Shown one piece after another: positions 1 through 8,148 of a DNA stretch of 32,154 bases. The notes beneath the pieces were generated by a model. The model had not been told where the DNA came from. It did no database searches and saw only the letters and a list, made by a program, of their open reading frames with translations. A program made the translations under genes and the position numbers. Source of the DNA: Candidatus Colinaster equi (GTDB taxonomy: Bacteria; Bacillota; Clostridia; Lachnospirales; Lachnospiraceae); the NCBI GenBank assembly GCA_018064425.1, contig JAGHVF010000025.1:1-32154 (forward strand). Direction: 5' to 3'. Within the stretch, counting starts at the first letter, position 1; each line of letters opens with the position of its first letter.

Positions 1-1607
1 CTGTTATATATTTCATCCGAATCGGAATATTTTGTATTGAGTTCGATTTTCGAAACATCTATCCAGTTTTGAGAAATACAGTATTTCAAAAATTCTCCGA
101 GACTGATTGTTTCATCGGTTTTCCACGCAATGTAGGTCTCGTCATTTTTGTTTATTTCAGAATCTAAAATAACGCCCTTTTCATTGAGCATAGTTACAAT
201 GTAGCTTTCATATACTTGGTATTCTGTTGATAAATCCTTATACGGAGTATTAACTGAAGTCAGTTGTGTCTTCAGATATTCAAATACATTCGTCTTTTTA
301 TTGCAAAAAGTTGAATATACCGCCTTTTCATTTTCATTTGCATCATTTGAATAAAAATGATTGATGTCAATAACACTATTATTTATTAATGCAAAATATA
401 CATCTGTAATAGGAATCAAATATTTACTTGCGGGTGTACCTTCCGGCGGATTGTATTCTCTGATATTTTGAATTTTGGAAACCAAAATACCGGCCAATTT
501 CTGTTCAAGAATATTGTAGGCTGCAATCTGCAAATCGCTGTCGATTGTAAGATATACATCATTTCCCGCAATCGGATCGACTGTTTTTGTGCTTTCGATT
601 ACTTTTCCCAAGTTATTAACGTAAACAGTCTCATTGCCTTTTATTCCTTGCAAATATGTCTCAAGTGTCTGCTCTATTCCGGCTTTTCCGACCATATCGT
701 TCATATAATAATCGCTACGTTGCTTTACTGTCTCAAGATTTGGCGGCATATTATTATATGTATTTAATTCTTCTTCGGATATTTTGCCTGTATAGCCTAA
801 TATTCCCGAAAAATACACGCTGTTGTTATACTTACGTATATTGTCCTCTTCTATTGATATACCTAAAAGGTTTTCTCTGTTTTCCATAATTATAGCAACC
901 GTTTCTTCTTTGACATCGGCCGCTACGATTGTGGGAATATATTTTTGATAACTGTTCAGACTCATTGCATAACGAACGTTTATTAATTTGAGAATCTGAC
1001 TTTTTGAATAACCTTTTCCGACTACAAAAGAATCCTTTGGATTCTCGGGATCTAATGATTCTCCGATTCCGAATTTTGAATAGCCGCATAAATAATTAAT
1101 AACATCATCGGCAGTTGCCGTTTCTTCTTCGTATTTCAACTCTCCAACACTTTTTCTGCCGTATACGTCTGCCAAAAAGCGCTTCAATTTGGAATCTGAA
1201 ATTGTAAATTCGTATTCGTTATTTTCATTAATGATTATATTGAAATCACCGATTATCTTATCACCGTTGTTTTCAATGATTTTTATTAATTTTAAAATTG
1301 TAGAATTGAGCTCGCTATTTCTTTTTCGACCGGATTCATACACGTCTTCAATCATTACATTGTACGCAAGCTCATTATAGGCCAAAAGTTTACCGTTTCT
1401 ATCGTAGATCTTGCCACGTGTACTCGGAATAGTACGCTCTTTTTGTATCTTCAACGTAAACTCCGAAAGAGTTTCTTCACCGTTGACAATTTGCAACGTA
1501 AATATACGTACAAGAAGAACCGCTGCAAAAACAGCGATAACGATACTTAAAAACAATGTACGTCCGAATATTGAGTTAATAAAATTTTCATTGTTTTTTC
1601 TAAACAC
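1..1607 (-). CDS. mrdA: penicillin-binding protein 2 (elongation-specific class B PBP), 3' partial
   Basis: Class B penicillin-binding protein that cross-links peptidoglycan during cell elongation. The first 535 residues are visible; the catalytic Ser-x-x-Lys region lies beyond the window edge. A short basic N-terminus precedes one membrane anchor (about residues 20-40), then the PBP dimerisation region with the motif IPSTRGKIYDRNGKLLAYN, and the junction motif LTIDSDLQ near residue 350. After this, where a canonical PBP2 soon reaches the active site, comes a long polar stretch of at least 175 residues without PBP motifs, which resembles the insertion I recall from Lachnospiraceae PBP2. The start is GTG: the only in-frame stop upstream is four codons away and no other start lies between. 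It overlaps the mreD stop by 8 bases, so translation is probably coupled. It is last in the visible mreBCD block. Confidence 0.9.
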   Translation of the reverse strand, partial: MFRKNNENFINSIFGRTLFLSIVIAVFAAVLLVRIFTLQIVNGEETLSEFTLKIQKERTIPSTRGKIYDRNGKLLAYNELAYNVMIEDVYESGRKRNSELNSTILKLIKIIENNGDKIIGDFNIIINENNEYEFTISDSKLKRFLADVYGRKSVGELKYEEETATADDVINYLCGYSKFGIGESLDPENPKDSFVVGKGYSKSQILKLINVRYAMSLNSYQKYIPTIVAADVKEETVAIIMENRENLLGISIEEDNIRKYNNSVYFSGILGYTGKISEEELNTYNNMPPNLETVKQRSDYYMNDMVGKAGIEQTLETYLQGIKGNETVYVNNLGKVIESTKTVDPIAGNDVYLTIDSDLQIAAYNILEQKLAGILVSKIQNIREYNPPEGTPASKYLIPITDVYFALINNSVIDINHFYSNDANENEKAVYSTFCNKKTNVFEYLKTQLTSVNTPYKDLSTEYQVYESYIVTMLNEKGVILDSEINKNDETYIAWKTDETISLGEFLKYCISQNWIDVSKIELNTKYSDSDEIYN

Positions 1608-2115
1608 TTTCGCCTGTTACCTTTTGTTCCCATTTATCGATTTTGTTAAAGAAAAATTTCATTATCGGATATAGAATACATGCAATTACTGTCGTGTAAA
1701 CAACTTCCGGTAAAATAACTTTTTTTAAGTAAAAAGCATAATGAAATTGTCCCTGAATGAAAAACATAAAGAAGTATACTGCATGTGAGTATATTACATC
1801 ACTGCCCACAATCAATAACAGTGGTAACTTAAAATCTCCCGGATAAAGGATTTTTTTAAATGTACCGTTTAAGTAGCCTATATACATGTACATCAAGGCA
1901 TAAAAACCTATAACACTTCCAAAAAATATATCGGTTAAAAGTCCTGCAACAAAACCGGTAACCATTCCGTATTTTCGTCCAATAATAAAACCTATCGTTG
2001 CTGTTACAATCAGCAGCAAATTAGGAACAATTCCGCCTATATTAAATTGAGAAAAAAGAGTTGATTGCAAAATGAAACTTACTATGCAAAAAACTCCGGA
2101 TGCAATTATTCTCAT
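1600..2115 (-). CDS. mreD: rod shape-determining protein MreD
   Basis: Small integral membrane component of the elongasome, thought to link MreC to PBP2 and RodA. It has 171 residues, usual for the family, and consists almost wholly of hydrophobic segments (about five helices: roughly residues 3-20, 27-45, 50-75, 95-118, 133-150). Identification rests on this profile, on the family-like N-terminal pattern (PNLLLIVTATIGFIIGRKYG and the following GLLTDIFFG) and on its place between mreC and PBP2. The ATG has a GGAG six bases upstream. It starts 3 bases after mreC and its stop overlaps the PBP2 GTG start. Confidence 0.92.
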   Translation of the reverse strand: MRIIASGVFCIVSFILQSTLFSQFNIGGIVPNLLLIVTATIGFIIGRKYGMVTGFVAGLLTDIFFGSVIGFYALMYMYIGYLNGTFKKILYPGDFKLPLLLIVGSDVIYSHAVYFFMFFIQGQFHYAFYLKKVILPEVVYTTVIACILYPIMKFFFNKIDKWEQKVTGESV

Positions 2116-2118
2116 ATT

Positions 2119-2991
2119 TTACTCCGAATATGGACTAAGCTTAACCTGTTTGATTACCAAAACTTCTTCAAGATGTTTAAAATCAACAACAGGAATAAGC
2201 GTGCCTGATTTGGTGAGGTTGTTCGAATCGGTATTAATTGTATCAATATATCCGATAAGAATGCCCGGTAAATATTTATCACTGATGTTTGATGTTACAA
2301 CTTTGTCACCTACGCCGACTTTTTCATCGGAATCCGCTAATTGACTGTATTCGATTACACCGTTTTTCATGGTCTCAAGATTGCCTGTCACTATCAAATT
2401 ATCTTCGGAAGCCAACATCATCGCACTCGTATTGACGTTGTCGGAAATAATAGATATTACCTTGGAATAATTAGGGCCAACAGAAGTTACTCTTCCGACA
2501 AGACCACTTCCTGCTATGACATTACAATCTACTTGAATTCCATCTTTGGCACCTTTATCAATAACAAAACTTGAATACCAATTTCCGGGATCGGAAGCAA
2601 TAATATGTGCACCTACTTTATCGTATTCTTCATATTCCGAATTCAAATCAAATAATTCACGTAATTGCGCAAGTTCATACTTATCCTGCTGTAAATTGGT
2701 ATTATCACTAAGCAGTTCATCCACTTGTGCTCTTAGTTTTTCATTTTCTTCCGTCAACTCTTCCATTTTTTTCAAATTGGCAGTACGGTTAACAAAATAT
2801 GAGCTCGCAGAAGTAAGCCCCTTTTGAAAAGGGACTATCGAATAACCTCCGATGAAATTCAGAGGTGCGGATAATATATTTGTTGTAAAAGATAAAATCA
2901 TTAATATTACACATATTAATGTAAGTATCAGAAGAATATATTTCGTTGGAAGCGAATATCTCTCTTTTTTTCTCTTTACAAGTGGGCTCAT
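2119..2991 (-). CDS. mreC: rod shape-determining protein MreC
   Basis: Bitopic elongasome scaffold that acts outside the membrane and activates PBP2/RodA. A cytoplasmic basic stretch (KRKKER) is followed by one membrane helix (about residues 18-40), a coiled coil rich in Glu, Lys and Leu (about 72-115), and the beta-rich MreC domain, recognisable from IIASDPGNWYSSFVIDKGAK, GLVGRVTSVGPNYSKV and the C-terminal GILIGYI. The 290-residue length is typical. Its ATG overlaps the mreB TGA as ATGA, so the two genes are translationally coupled; the GAAGGA upstream lies within the end of mreB. Confidence 0.95.
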   Translation of the reverse strand: MSPLVKRKKERYSLPTKYILLILTLICVILMILSFTTNILSAPLNFIGGYSIVPFQKGLTSASSYFVNRTANLKKMEELTEENEKLRAQVDELLSDNTNLQQDKYELAQLRELFDLNSEYEEYDKVGAHIIASDPGNWYSSFVIDKGAKDGIQVDCNVIAGSGLVGRVTSVGPNYSKVISIISDNVNTSAMMLASEDNLIVTGNLETMKNGVIEYSQLADSDEKVGVGDKVVTSNISDKYLPGILIGYIDTINTDSNNLTKSGTLIPVVDFKHLEEVLVIKQVKLSPYSE

Positions 2992-4001
2992 TTAGCACTC
3001 ATTCCTTCAATCGTATATGCAAGTTTTCTATACTTATCTTCATTAATTACTTTTGACAAGCCTTCTGCAACAGAATCTATCGGAGATTCACATACATTAA
3101 CTGTCAATCCGGTAGACTTTGAAATCAAATCAGCAAGTTTTGAAACTTTCGATGCTCCACCGGTTAAATATATACCGTGTCTGTAAATATCTGCTCCAAG
3201 TTCAGGAGGAGTTCTTTCAAGAATTACCTTGATATTATCAATAATCTGTGAAAATGAATCGACTAATGATGAATCAAGCAATTCGGTCGGAATTTCACGT
3301 TCCATCGGTAAACCGGTTACGATATCTCTACCGAACGCTACCGCATTCTTACCTTCTTTTTCAAAATCGGCAAGACTGATTTTGATCTTTTCGGCACTCT
3401 TCTGTCCGATAATAAGGTTATATTCTTTTCTGATTATGTTACGAATATCATCATCAAATACATAACCGCCTACTTTTATTAACTTTGATAAAACAATTCC
3501 GCCAAGAGAAAGTATTGATATTTCCGTAGTTGAATAACCAACATTAACAACCATCACACCAATTGAGTTCTTAACATCGATGCCAAGTCCCAGTCCGTCG
3601 GCAACAGCTTTTTCAACAACCATAATTTTCTTGGCTTTTACGCCCGAATCTTTTATCAAATCATAGAAAGCTCTCTTCTCTACTTCAGTAACATCTGTCG
3701 GGACAGCAATATAATAATCGGCCGGCTTAATATTTCCTTTCGACAAATCTGAAATGAACAGCTTAATAAGAGTCTCCATATTATTTATATCTGCAATTAC
3801 ACCGTTAACAACAGGATATGATGTAACAATATTAGACGGAGCCTTCTCAAACATATCATATGCAGAATCACCGTATGCCAGTAATTGATTTTTGTTCTCG
3901 ATAGCAATCATATTTTTTTCCATAAATATGCTGTTATCTGCTTGATTATAAATTCTTATATTACTTGTACCAATGTCTATACCAAAGATGTTATTTCCCA
4001 T
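2988..4001 (-). CDS. mreB: MreB-like actin homologue with altered ATPase residues
   Basis: Bacterial actin that directs lateral wall synthesis with MreC, MreD and PBP2. It has 337 residues, normal for MreB. Phosphate-1 (FGIDIGTSN, Asp9) and the VIAD segment (Asp71) are kept, as are SLGGIV after phosphate-2 and TGGAS in the adenosine motif. Two positions depart from the family: where MreB normally reads EEPMAAAIGAG this protein reads EKAVADGLGLG (Lys131 at the position matching actin Gln137), and phosphate-2 reads VVNVGYSTTE in place of VVDIGGGTTE (Asn153 in place of the catalytic Asp). I infer that it may bind but hardly hydrolyse nucleotide. The 36-base gap to the upstream gene is the largest inside this gene block. 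AAAGGA lies about 10 bases before the ATG. The gene is intact, so this is a divergent protein and not a decayed one. Confidence 0.9.
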   Translation of the reverse strand: MGNNIFGIDIGTSNIRIYNQADNSIFMEKNMIAIENKNQLLAYGDSAYDMFEKAPSNIVTSYPVVNGVIADINNMETLIKLFISDLSKGNIKPADYYIAVPTDVTEVEKRAFYDLIKDSGVKAKKIMVVEKAVADGLGLGIDVKNSIGVMVVNVGYSTTEISILSLGGIVLSKLIKVGGYVFDDDIRNIIRKEYNLIIGQKSAEKIKISLADFEKEGKNAVAFGRDIVTGLPMEREIPTELLDSSLVDSFSQIIDNIKVILERTPPELGADIYRHGIYLTGGASKVSKLADLISKSTGLTVNVCESPIDSVAEGLSKVINEDKYRKLAYTIEGMSAK

Positions 4002-4037
4002 TATTAAAAATTCCTTTCTGTTTGCTAAAAACGCAAA

Positions 4038-5303
4038 TTACATTTTATCACAATCTTTTACAGCCTGAAAGGCTTTCATTATTCCAAACTTAACATGAGG
4101 CCATGTCAAACCACCTTGAAAATAAACGGCATATGGCGGTTTTAATGGTCCGTCGGCACTAAGTTCAATGCTTGAACCTGATACAAAAGTTCCTGCAGCC
4201 ATAATTACCTGTGAATCATATCCCGGCATATCCCAAGGCTCCGGAGTAACAAAACTGTCTACCGGTGCTGCGGACTGAATACCTTTACAAAAAGCAATCA
4301 ATTTGTTGGCATTGCCAAAACGAATAGCCTGAATAATATCATGCCTGCTCTCGGTACTGTCCGGAATAACATCGTATCCGGCATCTTCGAAAAGATTAGC
4401 AGCAAAAATTGCACCTTTTAATGCACTTGCTGTTACGGTAGGAGCTAAAAAGAATCCTTGATACAAATCTTTTAATATACCAAGCGATGCACCCACTTCT
4501 TTACCAAGTCCCGGAGAAGTCAATCTGTAGGCTGCATTTTCAATACATTCTTTCTTTCCCACAATATAACCGCCGATTGGTGCCAAACCACCACCCGGAT
4601 TTTTTATCAGCGAACCGACTACCATATCGGCACCGACATCGGATGGCTCTATTTTTTCGGTAAATTCACCGTAACAATTATCTACCATGCAAATAATATT
4701 GGGATTAATTCCTTTAACAAACGCGATTAATTCACCGATTCGTTCTACCGATAAAGTTTTTCTTGTTTGATAACCTTTTGATCTTTGGATTGTCACAAGC
4801 TTTGTGCGTTCATTAATTGCTTTCTTTATACCATCATAATCAAATTCGCTATCGTCCAACAAATCAACCTGAGAATATGTTACACCATATTCAGCAAGTG
4901 AGCCTTTTGAAGGACGAATTCCTATAACCTCTTCCAATGTATCATACGGCTTTCCAACCGGAGACAACAGTTCGTCACCGGGGCGAAGGTTACTCATTAA
5001 TGCCAAAGCCAAAGCATGTGTTCCACACGTAATCTGTGCTCTTACAAGCGCTGCTTCGGTATGAAATGTATGTGCATATACATTTTCCAATGTATCTCTT
5101 CCGATATCGTTGTATCCGTATCCTGTTGTTCCAAGTAAACATGCCTCGGATACATTACATTCCTGCATGGCTTTTAATACTTTTAATTGATTATATTCAG
5201 CGATTCTATCAATTTCTTCAAAACGTTTGGTTAATCGTTTGCAAGTTTCTTCACTGATTTTTTGTGTTTCTTCATCAATGCCTAATTCATTAAAAATACT
5301 CAT
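4038..5303 (-). CDS. methionine gamma-lyase-family PLP enzyme (aluminium resistance protein/YnbB family)
   Basis: Fold-type I PLP-dependent protein of the family named Met_gamma_lyase or aluminium resistance protein (B. subtilis YnbB); the true substrate of this family is unsettled. Seen in the 421-residue protein: the family-like stretch TTGYGYNDIGRDTLE near the N-terminus, an aromatic/Gly cofactor region (QITCGTHALALAL), the PLP-binding Asp in CMVDNCYGEF (Asp208), and the Schiff-base lysine in VGSLIKNPGGGLAP (Lys234). The C-terminus carries TFVSGSSIELSADGP and YFQGGLTWPH, typical of the family. The ATG follows GAGG at 8 bases. It begins 10 bases after miaA; ynbB also lies near miaA in Bacillus, which supports the family call but not a substrate. 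Confidence 0.88.
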   Translation of the reverse strand: MSIFNELGIDEETQKISEETCKRLTKRFEEIDRIAEYNQLKVLKAMQECNVSEACLLGTTGYGYNDIGRDTLENVYAHTFHTEAALVRAQITCGTHALALALMSNLRPGDELLSPVGKPYDTLEEVIGIRPSKGSLAEYGVTYSQVDLLDDSEFDYDGIKKAINERTKLVTIQRSKGYQTRKTLSVERIGELIAFVKGINPNIICMVDNCYGEFTEKIEPSDVGADMVVGSLIKNPGGGLAPIGGYIVGKKECIENAAYRLTSPGLGKEVGASLGILKDLYQGFFLAPTVTASALKGAIFAANLFEDAGYDVIPDSTESRHDIIQAIRFGNANKLIAFCKGIQSAAPVDSFVTPEPWDMPGYDSQVIMAAGTFVSGSSIELSADGPLKPPYAVYFQGGLTWPHVKFGIMKAFQAVKDCDKM

Positions 5304-5313
5304 CTCATATACC

Positions 5314-6216
5314 TCAAAATACTATTTTCTGCCCCTTTGATATATCAATCCATGTTACATTTTCTTCTCGTCTAAGCCATGTTAATTGCCTCTTTGCAAA
5401 ATGCCTTGTATTAAGTTTTATAAGATATGAAGCCTCATCATATGAAATCGTGCCGTCAATATATTCGTTAATCTCCTTATAACCAATAGATTGCATTGAC
5501 TTCAAATCTTTCGAATAGCCGGCAGCTCGCAATTTCTGTACTTCATCAACCAAACCATTCCGTAACATTACATCAACACGCGCATTTATTCGTTCATATA
5601 TTGCTTCACGATTATCTGTCAGTGCAAAAAAATTATAATCATATATTGCTTCTTTTTGACTTTGAATACTATTATATTCGGAAAAAAGCATTCCGGTATA
5701 ATGTATATATTCAAGTGCACGAACCACGCGTTTTACATTTTGATATGGTGTTTTTGCAGCATATTGCGGATCTTTTTCATAAAGCATAGCATGAAGCCGT
5801 TTCTTACCGTCATCGTCTGTTGCCTGCAGTAATAATTCATTTCTGTAGGATTTGTCATGCTCCTCTTCCTGAGAAAAATCAACACCCTTTAATAATGCCT
5901 GAATATAAAATGATGTCCCGCCGACAATAATCGGTATTTTATTTCTTTCGCTGATTTCGTTTATTGCCATAGAAGCTAATCGGCAAAAAATATCCACGCC
6001 GAAATCTTCGTTTGGTTCCAATATATCAATCAAATGATGCGGTATCTTTTTTCTGTCTTCAGGACTTACTTTGGCCGAACCAATATCCATGCCTTTATAT
6101 ACCTGCACTGAATCCGCACTTATTATTTCACCATCTATTTTTTGTGCCAATTCAATTGCCGCATCACTTTTTCCTACTGCCGTAGGTCCACCGATAATTA
6201 TTATCTTTTGCGCCAT
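5314..6216 (-). CDS. miaA: tRNA dimethylallyltransferase
   Basis: Transfers a dimethylallyl group to A37 of tRNAs reading UNN codons, giving i6A37, the substrate of MiaB, which is encoded upstream in the same block. The 300-residue protein shows the P-loop IIGGPTAVGKS (residues 7-17), the family motif ISADSVQVYKGMDIGSAK with the conserved Asp near residue 35, HHLIDILEP, the substrate-channel motif IIVGGTSFYIQALLKG, and YQNVKRVVRALE. The C-terminal end keeps TRHFAKRQLTWLRR. Length is normal. It starts 3 bases after the mutL stop, so coupling is likely. Confidence 0.98.
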   Translation of the reverse strand: MAQKIIIIGGPTAVGKSDAAIELAQKIDGEIISADSVQVYKGMDIGSAKVSPEDRKKIPHHLIDILEPNEDFGVDIFCRLASMAINEISERNKIPIIVGGTSFYIQALLKGVDFSQEEEHDKSYRNELLLQATDDDGKKRLHAMLYEKDPQYAAKTPYQNVKRVVRALEYIHYTGMLFSEYNSIQSQKEAIYDYNFFALTDNREAIYERINARVDVMLRNGLVDEVQKLRAAGYSKDLKSMQSIGYKEINEYIDGTISYDEASYLIKLNTRHFAKRQLTWLRREENVTWIDISKGQKIVF

Positions 6217-6219
6217 TAA

Positions 6220-8133
6220 TTAAACAATCCTTTTAAATTTCTTTTCCAACTCATATTTTGTCATAGTAATAAGCGTTGGCCTTCCGTGCGGACAATTATA
6301 CGGATTATCCAAAGACAGTAATTTATCAATAAGCTCTTTTACTTCAGCCTCTGTCATTGACATATTACCTTTAACTGCTGCTTTACATGCCATTGAAGCA
6401 ATTTTGCTCCTGATAACATCAGGAACATTTTTGCTATGTCCTTCCGAAAGCTCATCAAGCACTTCAAGAAACATATCTTTTGGATTTTGGCCGTACAAAT
6501 CCATAGGAATTGAACGAATACTTATTTCGTTGCCACCAAAATCATCGATTTCAAATCCCATCTCCTCGAAATAGCTCTTGTATTTATCAAAAACAGTTAC
6601 TTCAAGTGATGACAGTGTAATAATCAACGCCGGATTAAGTGCTTGCCTGCATATATTCTTGCTTTCAAGCTGTTTCATAAGTGATTCAAACCTGATTTTC
6701 TCATGCGCCGCATGCTGATCCATAATTAACAGCTTATCTTTATATTCGATCAACCAATATGTATCAAACAATTGACCTACAATATGATATTCATCTATAT
6801 TGTCTTTACTTAAGATTCTGTCTTCAAATAAATCCATTTGAACCGCAGAATTAACAATTACGGCATTAGATGCTTTAATAATGTTGCTCTCCTTACAGGA
6901 AGAACTACTGCTAATATTATCCTTGATGGATTCGCCTATTATTTTCTTTAAACTGCTAATATCAAATGACTTTACTTGCTTATCATTGTTTGAAACAAAG
7001 TCATCATTCTTTTCATCGCTTATTATATCAAATGAATAATTCGTGTTCTCGTTGATTATTCGCTGAGTTTCAAACGGTTCCGGTACATTTGTAATTGATT
7101 GAGCATGCTCTTTCTCTTCTTCGAGCAAGCATTCAGGTATCATTTCGTTAATGCGTAAGCGACTTGATATAGCACTTGAAATAAAATCATTTACGATATC
7201 GTTGTCACTGAATCTGACTTCCATCTTTGTAGGATGAACATTGACATCAACATGCTCCGGATTAATCTTTATATTGAGAATTACAAACGGGAATTTGTGT
7301 TGCATCAAATATTCCGTGTAACCATCTTCTATTGCTGTTGCAATCAACTTACTTTTAACATATCTGCCGTTAATAAAATAATTCTCGTAATTACGAGTAC
7401 TTCTGTTCAAAATCGGCTTACCTAAATATCCTTCGATTGATATTGCATCTTTCTTTTGCTCAATCGGAATTATTTGTGCTGCAACATCTTTTCCGTATAT
7501 TCTATAAATTAATTCCTGTAAATCGCCGTTACCTGAAGTATGAAATTTAATCTGTCCTCCAATAATATATTTGAATGAAATATCAGGACGTGATAATGCT
7601 AAATGCTCGCATATTTCTGTAACATATCCTGCTTCCGTTATTGCACTTTTTAAGAATTTACGTCTGACAGGAGTATTAAAGAAGATATTTCTTACAATAA
7701 GCGTAGTTCCTCCCGGGACACCGATTTCACTCAACTCAATTTCCTTCGAGCCTTCGATTACATATCTGTAGCCGGATATGGAATCTATTGTTTTGGTCAT
7801 CAATTCTACTTGCGAAATTGCCGCAATTGAACTTAAAGCCTCACCTCTGAAACCGAGCGTAATCAATGAATCAAGATCATCGGAACATGATATTTTGCTG
7901 GTTGCATGACGTAAAAAAGCTTTCTTAATGTCGTCCTTTTCCATTCCGCAACCGTTGTCGGTTACACGAATAAAGGAAATTCCGCCGTCTTTTATTTCTA
8001 TTGTTATTGCATTGGCGCCGGAATCAATAGAATTCTCGACTAATTCCTTAATTATACTGGCCGGTCGTTCTATTACTTCACCGGCTGCAATCTTATCAAT
8101 TGTTTCTTCGCTTAAAACCTGAATTGATGCCAT
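6220..8133 (-). CDS. mutL: DNA mismatch repair endonuclease MutL
   Basis: ATP-driven mismatch-repair matchmaker acting with MutS. The GHKL ATPase domain shows ERPASIIKELVENSIDSGA (Glu/Asn of motif I), DNGCGM, RHATSKI and GFRGEALSSI (about residues 22-102). The transducer region ends with VNVHPTKMEVRF (297-308). A poorly conserved polar linker (about 330-440) contains QMDLFE (432-437), which resembles a beta-clamp binding peptide. The C-terminal domain has the metal-dependent endonuclease motif DQHAAHEKIRFE (472-483) plus ACKAAVKGN and CPHGRP (614-619), so this MutL should nick DNA itself, as expected in a species without MutH. Length 637. A strong AAAGGGA Shine-Dalgarno lies upstream of the ATG. 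Confidence 0.98.
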   Translation of the reverse strand: MASIQVLSEETIDKIAAGEVIERPASIIKELVENSIDSGANAITIEIKDGGISFIRVTDNGCGMEKDDIKKAFLRHATSKISCSDDLDSLITLGFRGEALSSIAAISQVELMTKTIDSISGYRYVIEGSKEIELSEIGVPGGTTLIVRNIFFNTPVRRKFLKSAITEAGYVTEICEHLALSRPDISFKYIIGGQIKFHTSGNGDLQELIYRIYGKDVAAQIIPIEQKKDAISIEGYLGKPILNRSTRNYENYFINGRYVKSKLIATAIEDGYTEYLMQHKFPFVILNIKINPEHVDVNVHPTKMEVRFSDNDIVNDFISSAISSRLRINEMIPECLLEEEKEHAQSITNVPEPFETQRIINENTNYSFDIISDEKNDDFVSNNDKQVKSFDISSLKKIIGESIKDNISSSSSCKESNIIKASNAVIVNSAVQMDLFEDRILSKDNIDEYHIVGQLFDTYWLIEYKDKLLIMDQHAAHEKIRFESLMKQLESKNICRQALNPALIITLSSLEVTVFDKYKSYFEEMGFEIDDFGGNEISIRSIPMDLYGQNPKDMFLEVLDELSEGHSKNVPDVIRSKIASMACKAAVKGNMSMTEAEVKELIDKLLSLDNPYNCPHGRPTLITMTKYELEKKFKRIV

Positions 8134-8148
8134 AATCTTCCCTTTCGG

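Noticed and set aside
4021-4037. Hairpin TTTGC/GCAAA between the PLP enzyme gene and mreB as a terminator
   Set aside because: Only 5 base pairs, and on the minus strand it is followed by the mreB ribosome-binding site and not by a T-run.
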